Source: Yamagishiella unicocca (lineage: Eukaryota; Chlorophyta; Chlorophyceae; Chlamydomonadales; Volvocaceae). Taken from it: a stretch of 64,000 nucleotides of DNA. Made by a program: the position numbers and the translations under genes. Positions 1-9,853 of this stretch are shown here, in pieces (within the stretch, counting starts at the first letter, position 1; every line of letters begins with the position of its first letter). The notes below the pieces were generated by a model that saw only the letters and a program-made list of their open reading frames with translations, searched no databases and was not told where the DNA came from. Location of the stretch: positions 124,001 through 188,000 of the forward strand of contig BDSL01000034.1 of NCBI GenBank assembly GCA_003116995.1, in the 5' to 3' direction.

Positions 1-2
1 CG

Positions 3-173
3 GCGGCGGCCGGAGGCCGCGGCGCCGCCGGCGCTGCGGCCTCCGGCCGCAGCCTCGCGGTAGCTCGTGTGGCCGCTGACCTGGTCCGCAGCGCTGCTGC
101 TCCCGGGCTGCCGCTGCACCCGGAAGACCGGTGGGCCTTCATCAATCTGGCGGCGGAGCTGCTGAGGCCGTGA
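3..173 (+). CDS. C-terminal end of an unidentified protein (partial, enters from the left)
   Basis: An open frame runs from the left edge to a TGA at 171-173. It starts with an Ala/Gly-rich run typical of volvocine linkers and ends in a more structured stretch, LPLHPEDRWAFINLAAELL, with aromatic and acidic residues. The frame has no internal stop, and its amino-acid mix resembles the C-terminal exons of the other genes here. No domain is recognisable in 56 residues, so the family is unknown. The upstream part lies outside the window, and where this exon begins cannot be seen. Confidence 0.55.
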   Translation, partial: AAAGGRGAAGAAASGRSLAVARVAADLVRSAAAPGLPLHPEDRWAFINLAAELLRP

Positions 174-229
174 GCTGGCGGGTGGGGCCATGAGCTGAGG
201 GGCCGTGGGGTACATGGCCTTCAGGACGA

Positions 230-283
230 GGCCGCCCGGATGCGCCGCCTGCGGCCGCCCGGATGCGCCGCCTGCGGCCGCAG
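230..283. repeat. 23-bp tandem duplication
   Basis: The unit beginning GGCCGCCCGGATGCGCCGCC occurs at 230-252 and again at 253-275, followed by a partial third start. It lies about 60 bp after the stop of the left-edge gene and is probably in its 3' UTR. Confidence 0.8.
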
Positions 284-2777
284 CTCTCTTGGGAGGGCTG
301 TGTGGCGTTGCTGTGCGGTGTATGCGGGGTAGGGTGAAGAAGGCTGTGGTGAAGATTGGGTAGTATGTGTCCAGTCTTCTGTACAACCCCTTCCCCCGCA
401 TATGTGGAATGGGGGCTGGGGGTGGGCGGAGCGCGAGCCGGCGGCCGCAGGGGCGGGCCAACGGCGGTTTCGGAGCGGATGCTGGTGCGGCAGGTGTGTG
501 GTTGCGCGCACGAGGAGCGGGTTGCGGGGCGGCGGCGGCAATGATGCAGCTGTTCGCTGTAGCTCCCGCTTCGGCACCGCCGGCGGGGATGCGTGTCGGG
601 GGTGTGCGCGTGTGTTCGGGTTGCGGCTGCTGCGGTGCGCATGGCTGGCAGCGTGATGCGGTCGCCGGGGTGGGCAGCGGAGCGCATGGCGGCGCAGAGG
701 AGCGCATTGCGGGCGCAGCGGCGGCCGTTTTGCGAAGTGTGGGATGATTGCACTGTGGAAGCGCTGGCACGGAATCTGCTTTCCGGACGCCCGCGCGTTT
801 CCTTTCCGCGAAGAAGTGGAACTCGCGCTTGCAGCGCCGGCGCCACGCATGCGCGCTGCTCGCCAGGATGGACGACGACGCCCTCGACTGGCCGCGCTGT
901 GCTGTTGCGCAGTGCGGGGCAGGCCACCCCCGTCAGGCCACCCCCGTCAGCCGCCCCCTTCATGTACCATAGATCAACAACAACAACAACACGGCCCACA
1001 GCGAGGCGACCGCAAGCGTCGCGCTTGCTTGATGCGACGCGCGCAGAACACAGCACCGTGTGACTGACGCGTGTGCGACTCCAGCCGGCCCGAGCCGGCG
1101 GGAAGCCGGCTCCAGGACGATCCTGTCCTACCGAACATGTGGGCCGTGTCGGAAGGGGCTGGCGGTGCGAGCCGGGGTGACAGCGCGGGGATCATGCGCC
1201 GCGGCAGCAGCGGCGCCAGCAGCGGCCCCGCTGGTTGCGAGTTTGCTGGTACCGCGTCCATCGATGCATCGCCTGGAAGTTGATGCTCGAATGAACGGCA
1301 GCCGGGCTCGGATGGCGCGTCGACGATGACGTTGGGGCAGGGGGGGACAAGTGTTTTACGCGGCAGGGTTGGTGGCGGCTTGGTGCCCGTGCGGGATAAG
1401 TGGAATCTGATGTCCCGGGGTTGGGGGCGTCGTGGCTGGATGGGCCCTTACGTGTGCAAGAGAGGCGCGCTGGCCAGAATGTGCAGGACAGGCGCTGGAA
1501 CTGCATGGGCATTTGAGTTCACGCTGCACGGGGGTATGAGCTGGGCGGGCGACGTGGAATGATGATGACGTCATCGGGCCCGATGCGTCAGCGGCTTATC
1601 GGGGTTTATGTGTGTTGACGTCTTTACCTAATACTCGAGGTCCTACGGCCGTCTACTTACGCCCAGAACATGTGTGTTTGTGGCACTTACGGTTTTTTCG
1701 TGCACTCGAGGACTGCTGTCATGGTGCTGATGTTGCCGGCCGCTCCCCTGCATGGGGCGTGCGTTCTGGTGGGGCTGCACCGCGCAGCCCCTTGCACTCC
1801 CGCACTGCGTTGCTTCATTTGGGACGGCCGCGACGTGAGGTGCTGCGCCGAAGAAGGGCGCATGTTGCCTGCCCGGCCGGCCAGCAGCACAACGACGAGG
1901 GGCGCTGGCGAGGGGGCCCGGGGTGCAGTTTGGGGTCGGGTTGGGACACGCCCGCTTGCGGTGGGCGCAGCAGACGAGTAGGCGTGTGGTGGTGTATCGC
2001 TTTGCAACGAAATTCCGGCATGGTGCTTGTACCATGTCCGATGAGCACCACCCCAGCAGCCGACGCGGGTGATCTGGGTGCTGGCGACGGCGACGGCTGC
2101 GTACGGCATTCGTACTCGACATGTGCGGATAGTAGGGCGGGGCGGCCGGTGAGGCGCCCGCCACTCGAACGGCAGAAACCACAGCCGTCGTCGGCGTATG
2201 GGATTCTTGGTCGTGTTGGGCGCGAGTGGTTGGATGGTGGGCGGGTGTCGCTCTTCAATTCGACATGACGTATCGGGCGAATGCGCATGCGGCGTGACGT
2301 GCGATTGTCGGTGTAAGGAGGGCGCCGTGCGGGTCCTGCCTTCCGGGCCGTGGTGCGCGGGTGGCTCCGGAGAGAGCCTGGGCTGCTGCCCAAGCAAGCC
2401 ACGCCGGCCTTGCCCCCGGTGCGCTTTTGGCGCGTACAAGCAGGTCCTCAGCGCAGCAGCAGCGGCGCAGGAGGAGGGCGCTGTCGAATTGAGCAGCCAG
2501 CTGCAGCGGGGCGCTGTCACAAGGGGGCCGCTGCGGTGGGTGCGGTGGCAGGGGCTGACGCTATGGACATGACGTCTCTTACAACTAGACGGATGGCGCT
2601 GCATGGAATATCCGGATGTGGCTAGGAGCCAAAGGCCTTTACTACAAATGTCTTCAAGTGGTCTTCACCATCTTTATCCGCTCGTCGGAGCTGCTGTAAT
2701 AGCCAGGCTGCGTGCCGTGCGCCTAAGCTGGTGCGCCCGCGCCAGAAGCCCCCTGGAGTCGAACCAAAGCGACAGAC

Positions 2778-2836
2778 ACAACCACTTGCAGTTTTACAAG
2801 ATCATTTCGTGATCTTGTAAAACTGCAAGTGGTTGT
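2778..2836. repeat. Perfect 27-bp inverted repeat with a 5-nt loop
   Basis: The arm 2778-2804 (ACAACCACTTGCAG... to ...AAGATCA) is the exact reverse complement of 2810-2836, with the loop TTTCG at 2805-2809. The flanks keep weaker inverted similarity. It is AT-richer than its surroundings and lies between convergent genes, about 500 bp beyond the SUV3 stop. It could be a transcript-end hairpin, the tip of a fold-back element or a small-RNA precursor; the sequence alone does not decide. Confidence 0.9.
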
Positions 2837-3109
2837 CGGGCCAGTCGGGCTTGGTCCTTTGGAGAGGTGCCGTCCGCCCGAGCGCTCCGGCATGCAGTTG
2901 TCAAACGCGTGTCCTACACTCACTTGTTTCCCGACGGTTCCTATTTGCTCGGTTTACTATGTCGTTTCAACACCCCCAAGAGATGTCACTTAACCGGTTC
3001 TTATGCCGCACCCCCATGACATCAGTTGGTCAGGTGCAGTCGTACAAGGAAAAAAGGGTGCCAGGGTGCGTGCCAGCGGGCCCGGCTCATGCTCCGCTGC
3101 CCTCAACAC

Positions 3110-3114
3110 TTACA
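3110..3114 (-). terminator. Candidate polyadenylation signal of the SUV3 gene
   Basis: TGTAA on the minus strand, about 220 nt downstream of the SUV3 stop. TGTAA is the usual poly(A) signal of chlorophyte nuclear genes. A pentamer also occurs by chance, so this is only a position-supported candidate. Confidence 0.4.
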
Positions 3115-3143
3115 CAAGCAGGTCACGAGGGGGCTCCAGGGAG

Positions 3144-3203
3144 GGTTTCGAGGAAGACCCGTGGATGCTAGAAAAAACCGTTTAGGACAGACGTTTTGAG
3201 ATG
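3144..3203 (+). repeat. Dispersed repeat, family A (partial copy) outside introns
   Basis: Carries the family-A core: TTCGAGGAAGACCCGTGGAT, then an A-run, ACCGTTTAG, and GACGTTTTGAGATGC. The same block occurs at 16595-16690, 28080-28135 and 41903-41985 and inverted at 32314-32559 and 59435-59681. This copy is downstream of the SUV3 stop, so it is in a 3' UTR or an unrecognised 3' intron. Confidence 0.75.
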
Positions 3204-3331
3204 CTCCAGGGAGGGAGGTCCTGACTGCCAGTCTGCCGGGCAGCCCGGCCAGCACGTGGTCCGCTGCTGCTGCTGCTGCTGCAGCCGCTGCCGGACACGA
3301 GCCGCCCCAGACCTCGCAGCGTCGCAGGTCG

Positions 3332-6300
3332 TTATCGGTAGCGCCACCTGGCTCTGGTGGGAGACGCGCCCCAGTCCTCATCAACCCAACCATCTCGTCG
3401 CCACTCCCCCCCCTGCTCCTCCCCCTCCTCCTCCTCCCCCTCCTCCTCCTCCTCCTCCCCCTGCTCCTGCTGGTGGCTGCGGTTGTGGTTGCGGTTGTGG
3501 TTTCGGCGCCCAAACGCCGCCGCAGACGCCGCCGCCAGCCGATCAAGCCCCTCCTCGATCAAGCCGCCGCACGTGGCCCGCGCCGCCTCCGCCTCCTCGC
3601 GGTCAGTGAACGCGTACGGCAGTCGGAAGCACAGCCACACGTACAGATCGTACGCCCTGTGCAGCTCCTCCAGGCGCTTCAGCTCCACCTGCGGCACGAG
3701 GTGTTTGCGTCCCGGGAGCCGCAACACAGCATCAGTGAGCGCCGGGGAGTTTGTAAAACCCGTTTTACGCGATGGGAAGGGGGTGGCATGAAGACCGGTT
3801 ACACGACACAGGTATAATAGCTGGTAGAGGGTACCGGTAGTGCAGGGCGCGTGGAGATATTAGGGGGCAACCGAATCTGTGCTTCGGTGATGCGGAGATC
3901 CAGGGAGGGCGTCGCCGGCTGGCTGCGGGGGCGCCGGGCCGCGCCTCGGGAGTCGCGAGCTCGCGGCCCACCTCAGACTGCGGCGGGGCCTGAGGCGGCG
4001 GGCTGGGGCTGATGGCCTCCGCGCCCACCCGCCCCTCCCTGGAGTACAGCTCGGCGAAGCGGAGGAGCGCCGATGCCACCGCGGGGTCGTCCATGTCCGC
4101 CGGGGCTGTGGGAGGGGGGGCGGGGAAGGTCCAGGGAGGGCGGCAGCGGCAGGGTGTGTGCCAGGATGCCCGGCTGGCAGGTGGGAGGCTGTCCGCGGGC
4201 ACGGCCTCCCCGGTGCGGTACCTGGCTGCGGAGTCGCGAAGCCGCAGACGCCCCCACCAGGTGTGCGGGTGTGTGTGAATGTGGATGTGGGTGGTGTGTG
4301 TGAATGCGGATGTGGGTGCGGAGGCCGGCGCGGGTGTGTGGGTACACTGCAGGGGCTGCGCATGCGGGCTTGACGACTCCCGCAACCTCGGGGATGAGCC
4401 GCTACCACCACACCCACTGCAGCCAGCCAGCCAGTCAGCGGGGCCTCACCCGTGCTGAACAGGATCATCTCCTCGGCCGACAGCTCCCCGTCCAGGTGCC
4501 GCAGCGCGCTGGCGATGCGGTACATGCCCTCGTAGTTGCCGTACATGTACGACGGCCCCAGCCGCGCCGCCGCCGCGAACGCCAGCAGGCTGGTGGCCAG
4601 GGGGCGGTCGGGGTGCTGCGCCGCGTAGGCAGCCAGGTCCTCGGACCTGAGGCAGGGAGGGGGGAAGGGCCCGGGTCCGGTTGGGTGCGTAGTCGGGCCC
4701 TGGTCAGTGGTGTTCCATGTGCTTTCAATGCAGGGTGGTATTGGGTTCGGGCGATGCTGTGTGCGGAAATCCTCTGAAGAGCCAGCCGTTCAAGGCAGCG
4801 TACAGAGGCTGAAGGTCTCCGCCACCCTTCGTCCCTCGCCTGCAACCTGCCTTCCCCGACCGCTCACACGCACCCACCTGGGCAGCAGGCAGGCTCGCTG
4901 CACTGGCTGCGGCCGCTCCGCCAGCGCCCGGTGCAGCGCCGGCAGGTCGGCCGGGTGCAGCGAGGTGACGTAGCCGGTGGGGTGCGCGGAGGAGAAGCGG
5001 CCCGCGCGGCCGGCGATCTGGCGCACCTCGGACGCCTGCGCAGCACGGCACAGCACGGCAACGAGATGTGCACAGCACGGCGCAGCACGACACGGCGCCC
5101 GCAGCACGACACGGCGCAGCACGACACGGCCACCCCGCAGCGGTACCGTAACGTGTGGTGGAGAGGAAGAGAGGGCAGCCGCGCCCTGGCTTCTGAGCGA
5201 CGGCCCTGCCGTGCCGTACCTGCAGCGGCCGTACGGATCTCCCGTCGTACTTGTGTAGGGAAGTAAACACCACGCGGCGGATGTTGAGGTTGAGTCCCAT
5301 GCCGATGGCGTCGCTGGCGCACAGCACGCGGGATCCCGGCCCGGATCTCGACCCGGATCCCGGCCCGGATCCGGGTTCCGAGGATATAGGGCCCTCCGAG
5401 TCGTCGTCTGCCATGTCGCTAGCATGCCCAGCGAGGCCAGGGCGTTGGCTCGATCCGGTATAGGCGCTGTCGCGAGCAGCACCGGTGGGGCCCCGGGGGT
5501 GTGGAGCCGGAGGACGGCGGCCTAATCCGGCGGCCGCGTCGGAGGCGGCGTCAGCGTCGTGTTCGGAGTCACCGGGGGCAGAGGGGGCACCGGGGGCGGC
5601 GCCGCGGCCCTCGCCCGCCGCTGCTCTGGCGGCGGCGGCGGCGGCTGACGGCGAGGAGTTGAACAGCGCAGCCTGCTGGCGCCGGGCCTCAGGAGGGAGG
5701 GCGCCGTACACCTGCACGGCGGCGGCGGCGGCGGCGGTGGCGGCGGCAGCATGAGGATTCTTCCAGCAACGACACCCGGAGTGCCGTACTGGGACAACGA
5801 GGGCCCAACGTACCCATCCCGTGCACTCCGATTCCCCCCCGGACTTTCCCGGTAGTCAACCCATGCTCTCCGGCATGCACACTCAAACGCGTGTCCGAAA
5901 ACTATTCGCCGGCTAGTTTCTGCCCTCCGCGCTTCCTATATCGTGTAACCAGCTCTTCTTCCCCCCCCCTCTCCACTCACCAGGCACGCCTCCCTGCCCG
6001 TGCGCCGCATCACCTCCCTCCGCAGCCCGTGCAGGCTGCGCCGCGAGAAGCCCACCACGCAGTCCCCGCCCTGCACGGCCGCCATGCTGCCCAGAGCCTC
6101 CGACTGGACCACCAGAGGAGACAGCCGCCGGTAGTGCACCACCTGCCGTGCAGTCGGTTTGGTCGGTTGGTTAGTTGGCCCTTGGTAGGCCAGTGGGTAC
6201 CCCCTCCGCATTCGTTTTCCCCGACAGCCGCGCCCTTACCCCTGCCGTACAACCCCCCAGGACATGCAACCTCCACTCGCATTCCCAAACTCACAACCCG

Positions 6301-8925
6301 CCAGCTAGTACCAGCTAGTACCAGCTAGTACCAGCTAGTACCGCCAGTCCGTACAACCCTTTTCCCCCTGATTGGTTCACCAGTTGTGCAGCACTCTCCG
6401 CCCCACCCCTCCTCGCGCCCCCACGCACCCGCAGCTCGTCCCCGCACTCCGCCACCAGCTCCCGCAGCACCGGCAGCACCGCCGGGTCGCCCGCCACGTG
6501 CACCTCACGCGCCGCAAGGCCCAGAAGGGCGCGAGTCCACGCCCAGCCGCGGTGCCGGTCGCCCAGCATCTGGATCTCGTCCAGTACGGCGACGTGCAGC
6601 GGCGCGCCCGCGCCGCCGCCGCCGCTGCCCCCGGCGCCGCCCGACCCGCGGGTCACGTCCGCCATCTCCACCGTGCAGGCCGTGTGGCTAGCCGGCTGGC
6701 CGCCCGCCCAGGCCGCGGCTCGTACCTCCTGACCTGTCAGCAGGTGGCAGGGCAGCCCCTCCGCGGCCAGGCGGTCCGCCACCTGAGCCGGGCGGGAGGG
6801 ATGTGTGTCGGTTGGGTCGGTTGGGGCAGGCCGTTAGCGGGTGGTGGTCGGGCGATGTGCCGTTGGCGTAAGTTGGCGTGGGTTGCCTGTTTCACGCCAG
6901 CATGCGCACGTCCTGGGGTTGGCAACTTGGCACGGGTGCAGCTTCTTGTCTGTGTATCTTGCGACTAGGTCACCCAACCCAGAAAGCAACTTACCCCCCC
7001 AGCCCGCTCCCAGCACCGCCGCCGCATGGGTGCGTCCGCACACAAGCGGCCCCCCACCTCGCACACAAGCGGCCCCCCACCTCGCACACAAGCGGCCCCC
7101 CACCTCGCACACAAGCGGCCCCCCACCTCGCACACAAGCAGCCCCCCACCTCGCACACAAGCGGCCCCCCGCCTCGCACACAAGCGGCCCCCCACCTCGC
7201 ACACAAGCGGCCCCCACCTCGCACACAAGCGGCCCCCCACCTCGCACACAAGCGGCCCCCCACCTCGCACACAAGCGCCCCCCACCTCGCACACAAGCGG
7301 CCCCCCACCTCGCACACAAGCAGCCCCCCACCTCGCACACAAGCGGCCCCCCGCCTCGCACACAAGCGGCCCCCCACCTCGCACACAAGCGGCCCCCACC
7401 TCGCACACAAGCGGCCCCCCACCTCGCACACAAGCGGCCCCCCACCTCGCACACAAGCGGCCCCCCACCTCGCACACAAGCGGCCCCCCACCTCGCACAC
7501 AAGCGGCCCCCCACCTCGCACACAAGCGGCCCCCCACCTCGCACACAAGCGGCCCCCCACCTCGCACACAAGCAGCTCCCCACCTCGCACACAAGCGGCC
7601 CCCCACCTCGCACACAAGCGGCCCCCCACCTCGCACACAAGCGGCCCCCCACCTCGCACGCTAGCAGCCGCAGCGGGCCGCAGTAGATGCCGTTGGGCGC
7701 CGCCTTCAGGGCCTGCAGCGCGGCGTGGGTCTTACCTGCGGGGGGAGGGCGGGGCGGGGCCGTTAGGAAGGCTGTTGCTGTGGACTAGCAGCCGAACAAG
7801 GGCCTCTCAGCACCTAGCTGCGGGCCGGGAAGCTGGTCGGGGCCTTCCTTCCCTCCCTCCCAGAGTCTTCTCCGCTGTCACGACCCCACCCGCCCCCTCC
7901 TGCCCCCTCCTGCCCCCTCCTGCCCCCTCCTGCCCCCTCCTGCCCACGGGTTTCCTCTCACACCCCCTCCTGCCCCCACCCGCCCCCTGCCGCCCCCCGC
8001 CTACCCGAGTTGGTGGGCCCCAGGTGCGCCACCACCCGCCGCGTCAGGCTGCGAGCCAGCGGGTACCAGGACGCGGGGGAGGCCATGTCGGTCAGGGGGG
8101 AGGGCAGGGGGGTTCCGGAGCCGCTGGGGGGCGGAGGCAGAGGGCCTTCGGAGCCTGGGGCGGCTCCGAAGCCCGGGTCGGGGCGCTGCGCCCCCGGCCT
8201 CCTGCCCCCCGCCCTGGAGCTCCCGCTACCACCCGCCGGGCCCCCTGCCCACGATGATGCGAACCGGCAGCCGCCGTGGGGGCCTGTGCTGTTGACCGGC
8301 GGCCACTTGGCGGTGGTGGTGGGGGTCCGGGGGCTGCCGGGGGCTCCGCTGAGGCGCCGGGCGATGTCAGCGGCCCCGGCGAGGCAGCTGTCGCAGCGGC
8401 CGGGGAGACAGCAGGAGCGCTGGGTGCTAAGGTGGCGGAGGTGGGGAGGGCAGTGCTGGGTGGCGGACCCTGTGCCATGCGCCGTGGCCCCGCTGGCGTC
8501 GCGAGTCCCTGGCCCCTGGCACTGAAGGCCACCGCGGGGAGGGGGGGTGCTGCTGCCGCTGCAGCGGCGGCGGCGGTGGGGCGACCCCCCCTCCGCTGCC
8601 GCCAACTGCTGCTGACGGTGTTGGTGTTGGTGTTGGTGTTGGTGTAGGTGGTGTTGGTGGTGGTGTTGATGGTGTGAGGCGCAGTGATGTAAGATGGGGG
8701 CGGCTGACAGCGACGACGTGAGCCCGCTGGAAGGCGGGCAGGCGGGCACGGCTGCTGGCTTAGCCACCCACACCGGCTCCGAGACCGCCGTACAGGGCGC
8801 AGCTGCTGCGCCCCTGACACGTGCTGCTGTCACCTGCGGCGATGTAGGCTCATGACAGTCGCCGTTGCTGCAGCTACTGCTGCCACTGCTGCTGCTGCTA
8901 ATGCCGCTGCTGCTGCCCAATCCAT
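3332..8925 (-). CDS. SUV3: SUV3-type ATP-dependent RNA helicase (multi-exon)
   Basis: DExH/D RNA helicase of the SUV3 family, which works with an exoribonuclease in organellar RNA decay. Exons in gene order, from the Walker A exon: up to 8005, 7735-7653, 6782-6429, 6142-5981, 5711-5220, 5035-4878, 4646-4450, 4105-3972 and 3688-3332; phases agree at every junction. Visible motifs are ASPASWYPLAR before Walker A, GPTNSGKTHAAL split across an intron, CTVEMADV, the motif II exon VLDEIQMLGDRHRGWAWTRA, SDAIGMGLNLNIRRVVF and QIAGRAGRFSS. The C-terminal part keeps AYDLYVWLCFRLP and ends in an acidic Glu/Gln tail. There is a Gly/Ser-rich insert of about 85 residues before the GMGLNLNIRR motif. The 5' end is uncertain. 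Upstream of 8090 the frame is Ser/His/Gln low complexity, and an ATG at 8923-8925 opens an Ala-rich peptide ending in a CGCCGCAG/GTGACA donor that could be an organelle-targeting exon. The true start may therefore differ. Confidence 0.88.
5872..5972 (-). repeat. Dispersed intron repeat, family C
   Basis: Reads on the gene strand as GAAGAAGAGCTGGTTACACG, then ATAGGAAGCG, GCAGAAACTAGCCGGCGA, TAGTTTTCGGACACGCG and TTTGAGTGTGCATGC. The same order of blocks occurs at 31448-31548, 35588-35685, 41588-41690 and 54172-54256. It lies in the SUV3 intron 5712-5980, with its GAAGAAGAG end 8 nt from the 5' splice site. Confidence 0.8.
6301..6340. repeat. 10-bp tandem repeat, four exact units
   Basis: CCAGCTAGTA is repeated four times without change inside the SUV3 intron 6143-6428. 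The unit contains CTAG and is partly self-complementary. Confidence 0.9.
7037..7654. repeat. Minisatellite of about 27 units, 23 bp each, carrying repeated 5' splice sites
   Basis: The plus-strand unit is CGCACACAAGCGGCCCCCCA plus CCT; three units are 22 bp and a few carry GCAG or GCCT variants. A block marked by a GCAGCC variant recurs 182 bp apart (ends at 7140 and 7322), so part of the array was duplicated as a multi-unit block. On the gene (minus) strand each unit reads TGCGAG/GTGGGG. This is the actual end of the SUV3 exon (codons for Ala-Cys-Glu, exon end 7653) followed by its 5' splice site. The array starts exactly at that junction and runs into the intron. Because 23 is not a multiple of 3, open frames appear in all phases, but they are not coding. 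Confidence 0.92.
7901..7940. repeat. 10-bp tandem repeat in a SUV3 intron
   Basis: TGCCCCCTCC is repeated four times, with a near-identical unit just before and [14 protein letters not shown] variants after. It lies in the intron 7736-8004, which is strongly C-rich on the plus strand and so G-rich in the transcript. Confidence 0.85.
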
Positions 8926-9853
8926 GGCGGCTACTGCCGGCTCGCCAGCCGCCAGGTGACCCTTGCCGCCCGGCACCGACGAGGGCGTTCGTTCAGCGAA
9001 GCAACGGACGGGACAAAGAAAAGGGAAGCAGAGGGGCAAAGGAAGGCGAGCAGCGGGGGTGCGGCAAACACAACCGACGTTGAGCCCAAGGATCTGCAAG
9101 AAGCCCCCGGATGCATTGTTGTAACTACGTCGCTGGTATCGTACTTGAGGTTGTACAAGGGAAAGGCCCCCAATCCAGACAGACGTGTCACAGCGGGGAC
9201 TGACGGGCGCGTGCTGGGTGATGACAAGGGTTTACGGCCCCCTGGGCCTTGCACTAGTACTTTTAGCAGCCCCGTAGCACACGTACAACGATAAAGGCGA
9301 TGGGAAAGTTAACGCCGTTTGCGCCCTGCCGCACGCGTTCGCGATGAGTCGGCGGCGGATGGAGCGCTGCTCACCAGTCGCGAGTGCCGTCAGGTCTCGC
9401 CCCACCTCAGCGAGCAGCGTCCTTTGAGCTGCGCACGCCGTCGTCCATACGGAGGCTGCTGAAGAGAACGCAGCGGCGAGCGAACGCGGACTGCTGGCGA
9501 GCTGCATTTCGCTGTACCGCTTCAACGCCGTGCAAAGTGCAAGAGGTGTGCATCTGTGTAACCCACCATACTCCTTCTTCGTAATAGTGGAACTGTAATT
9601 CAGTTTGTCGTGCGCGCTTGCCTAATCACTCATGCAACAGTCGTATGTCACAGTCGACCGACTTCTTATTTATTTTTGTTGCGCATACTACTAGGCAGAC
9701 GTATAAGTGTGCGTCATTGTATAGATTGCTGTAACCTGCGTGCGAGCTGATGCAATCGAGATTATGAAAATGCGGTCGCAACAATACAGCGAGCGCAGGT
9801 CGACTAGCCAGGATTTAAACCACTAGCTCCTGACTACTGCACCCTCTGGGAGC
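8926..9853. promoter_or_regulatory. Divergent intergenic region between SUV3 and CSB
   Basis: About 930 bp separate the two head-to-head starts. The half nearest CSB (9580-9800) is AT-richer than anything else nearby, with TATTTATTTTTG at about 9666, and probably holds the CSB promoter. No TATA box at a convincing distance and no known operator can be named. No gene is supportable inside. Confidence 0.4.

Larger units (their letters stand above)
174..3331. other. Convergent intergenic region with 3' flanks and small repeats
   Basis: I see no supportable gene here. Many long open frames exist on both strands, but they are GC-rich shadows without conserved motifs. The region holds a 23-bp tandem duplication at 230-283, a perfect hairpin at 2778-2836, a degenerate copy of the intron-type repeat near 2889-3010 and another repeat copy at 3144-3203. 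It lies between the 3' end of the left-edge gene and the 3' end of SUV3, so it should contain both 3' UTRs. Confidence 0.5.

Noticed and set aside
1687..2604. 305-residue minus-strand open frame in the left intergenic region
   Set aside because: Arg/Pro/His-rich shadow composition, overlapping several equally long frames on the other strand, with no motif or splice support.
7037..7654. Regular direct repeats resembling a CRISPR array
   Set aside because: The units are contiguous with no unique spacers, and the genome is eukaryotic. It is a minisatellite.
7660..7735. Alternative SUV3 exon end with donor GTGCGA at 7659
   Set aside because: It leaves phase 2 and does not join in frame to the next exon. 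Ending at 7653 gives Ala-Cys-Glu/Val and matches the family.
6834..8257. Very long open frames on both strands with repeated PPRTQAAPHLAHK or VCEVGGRLCAR peptides
   Set aside because: They are produced by the 23-bp minisatellite, which cycles through all frames without stops. The region is an intron of SUV3.
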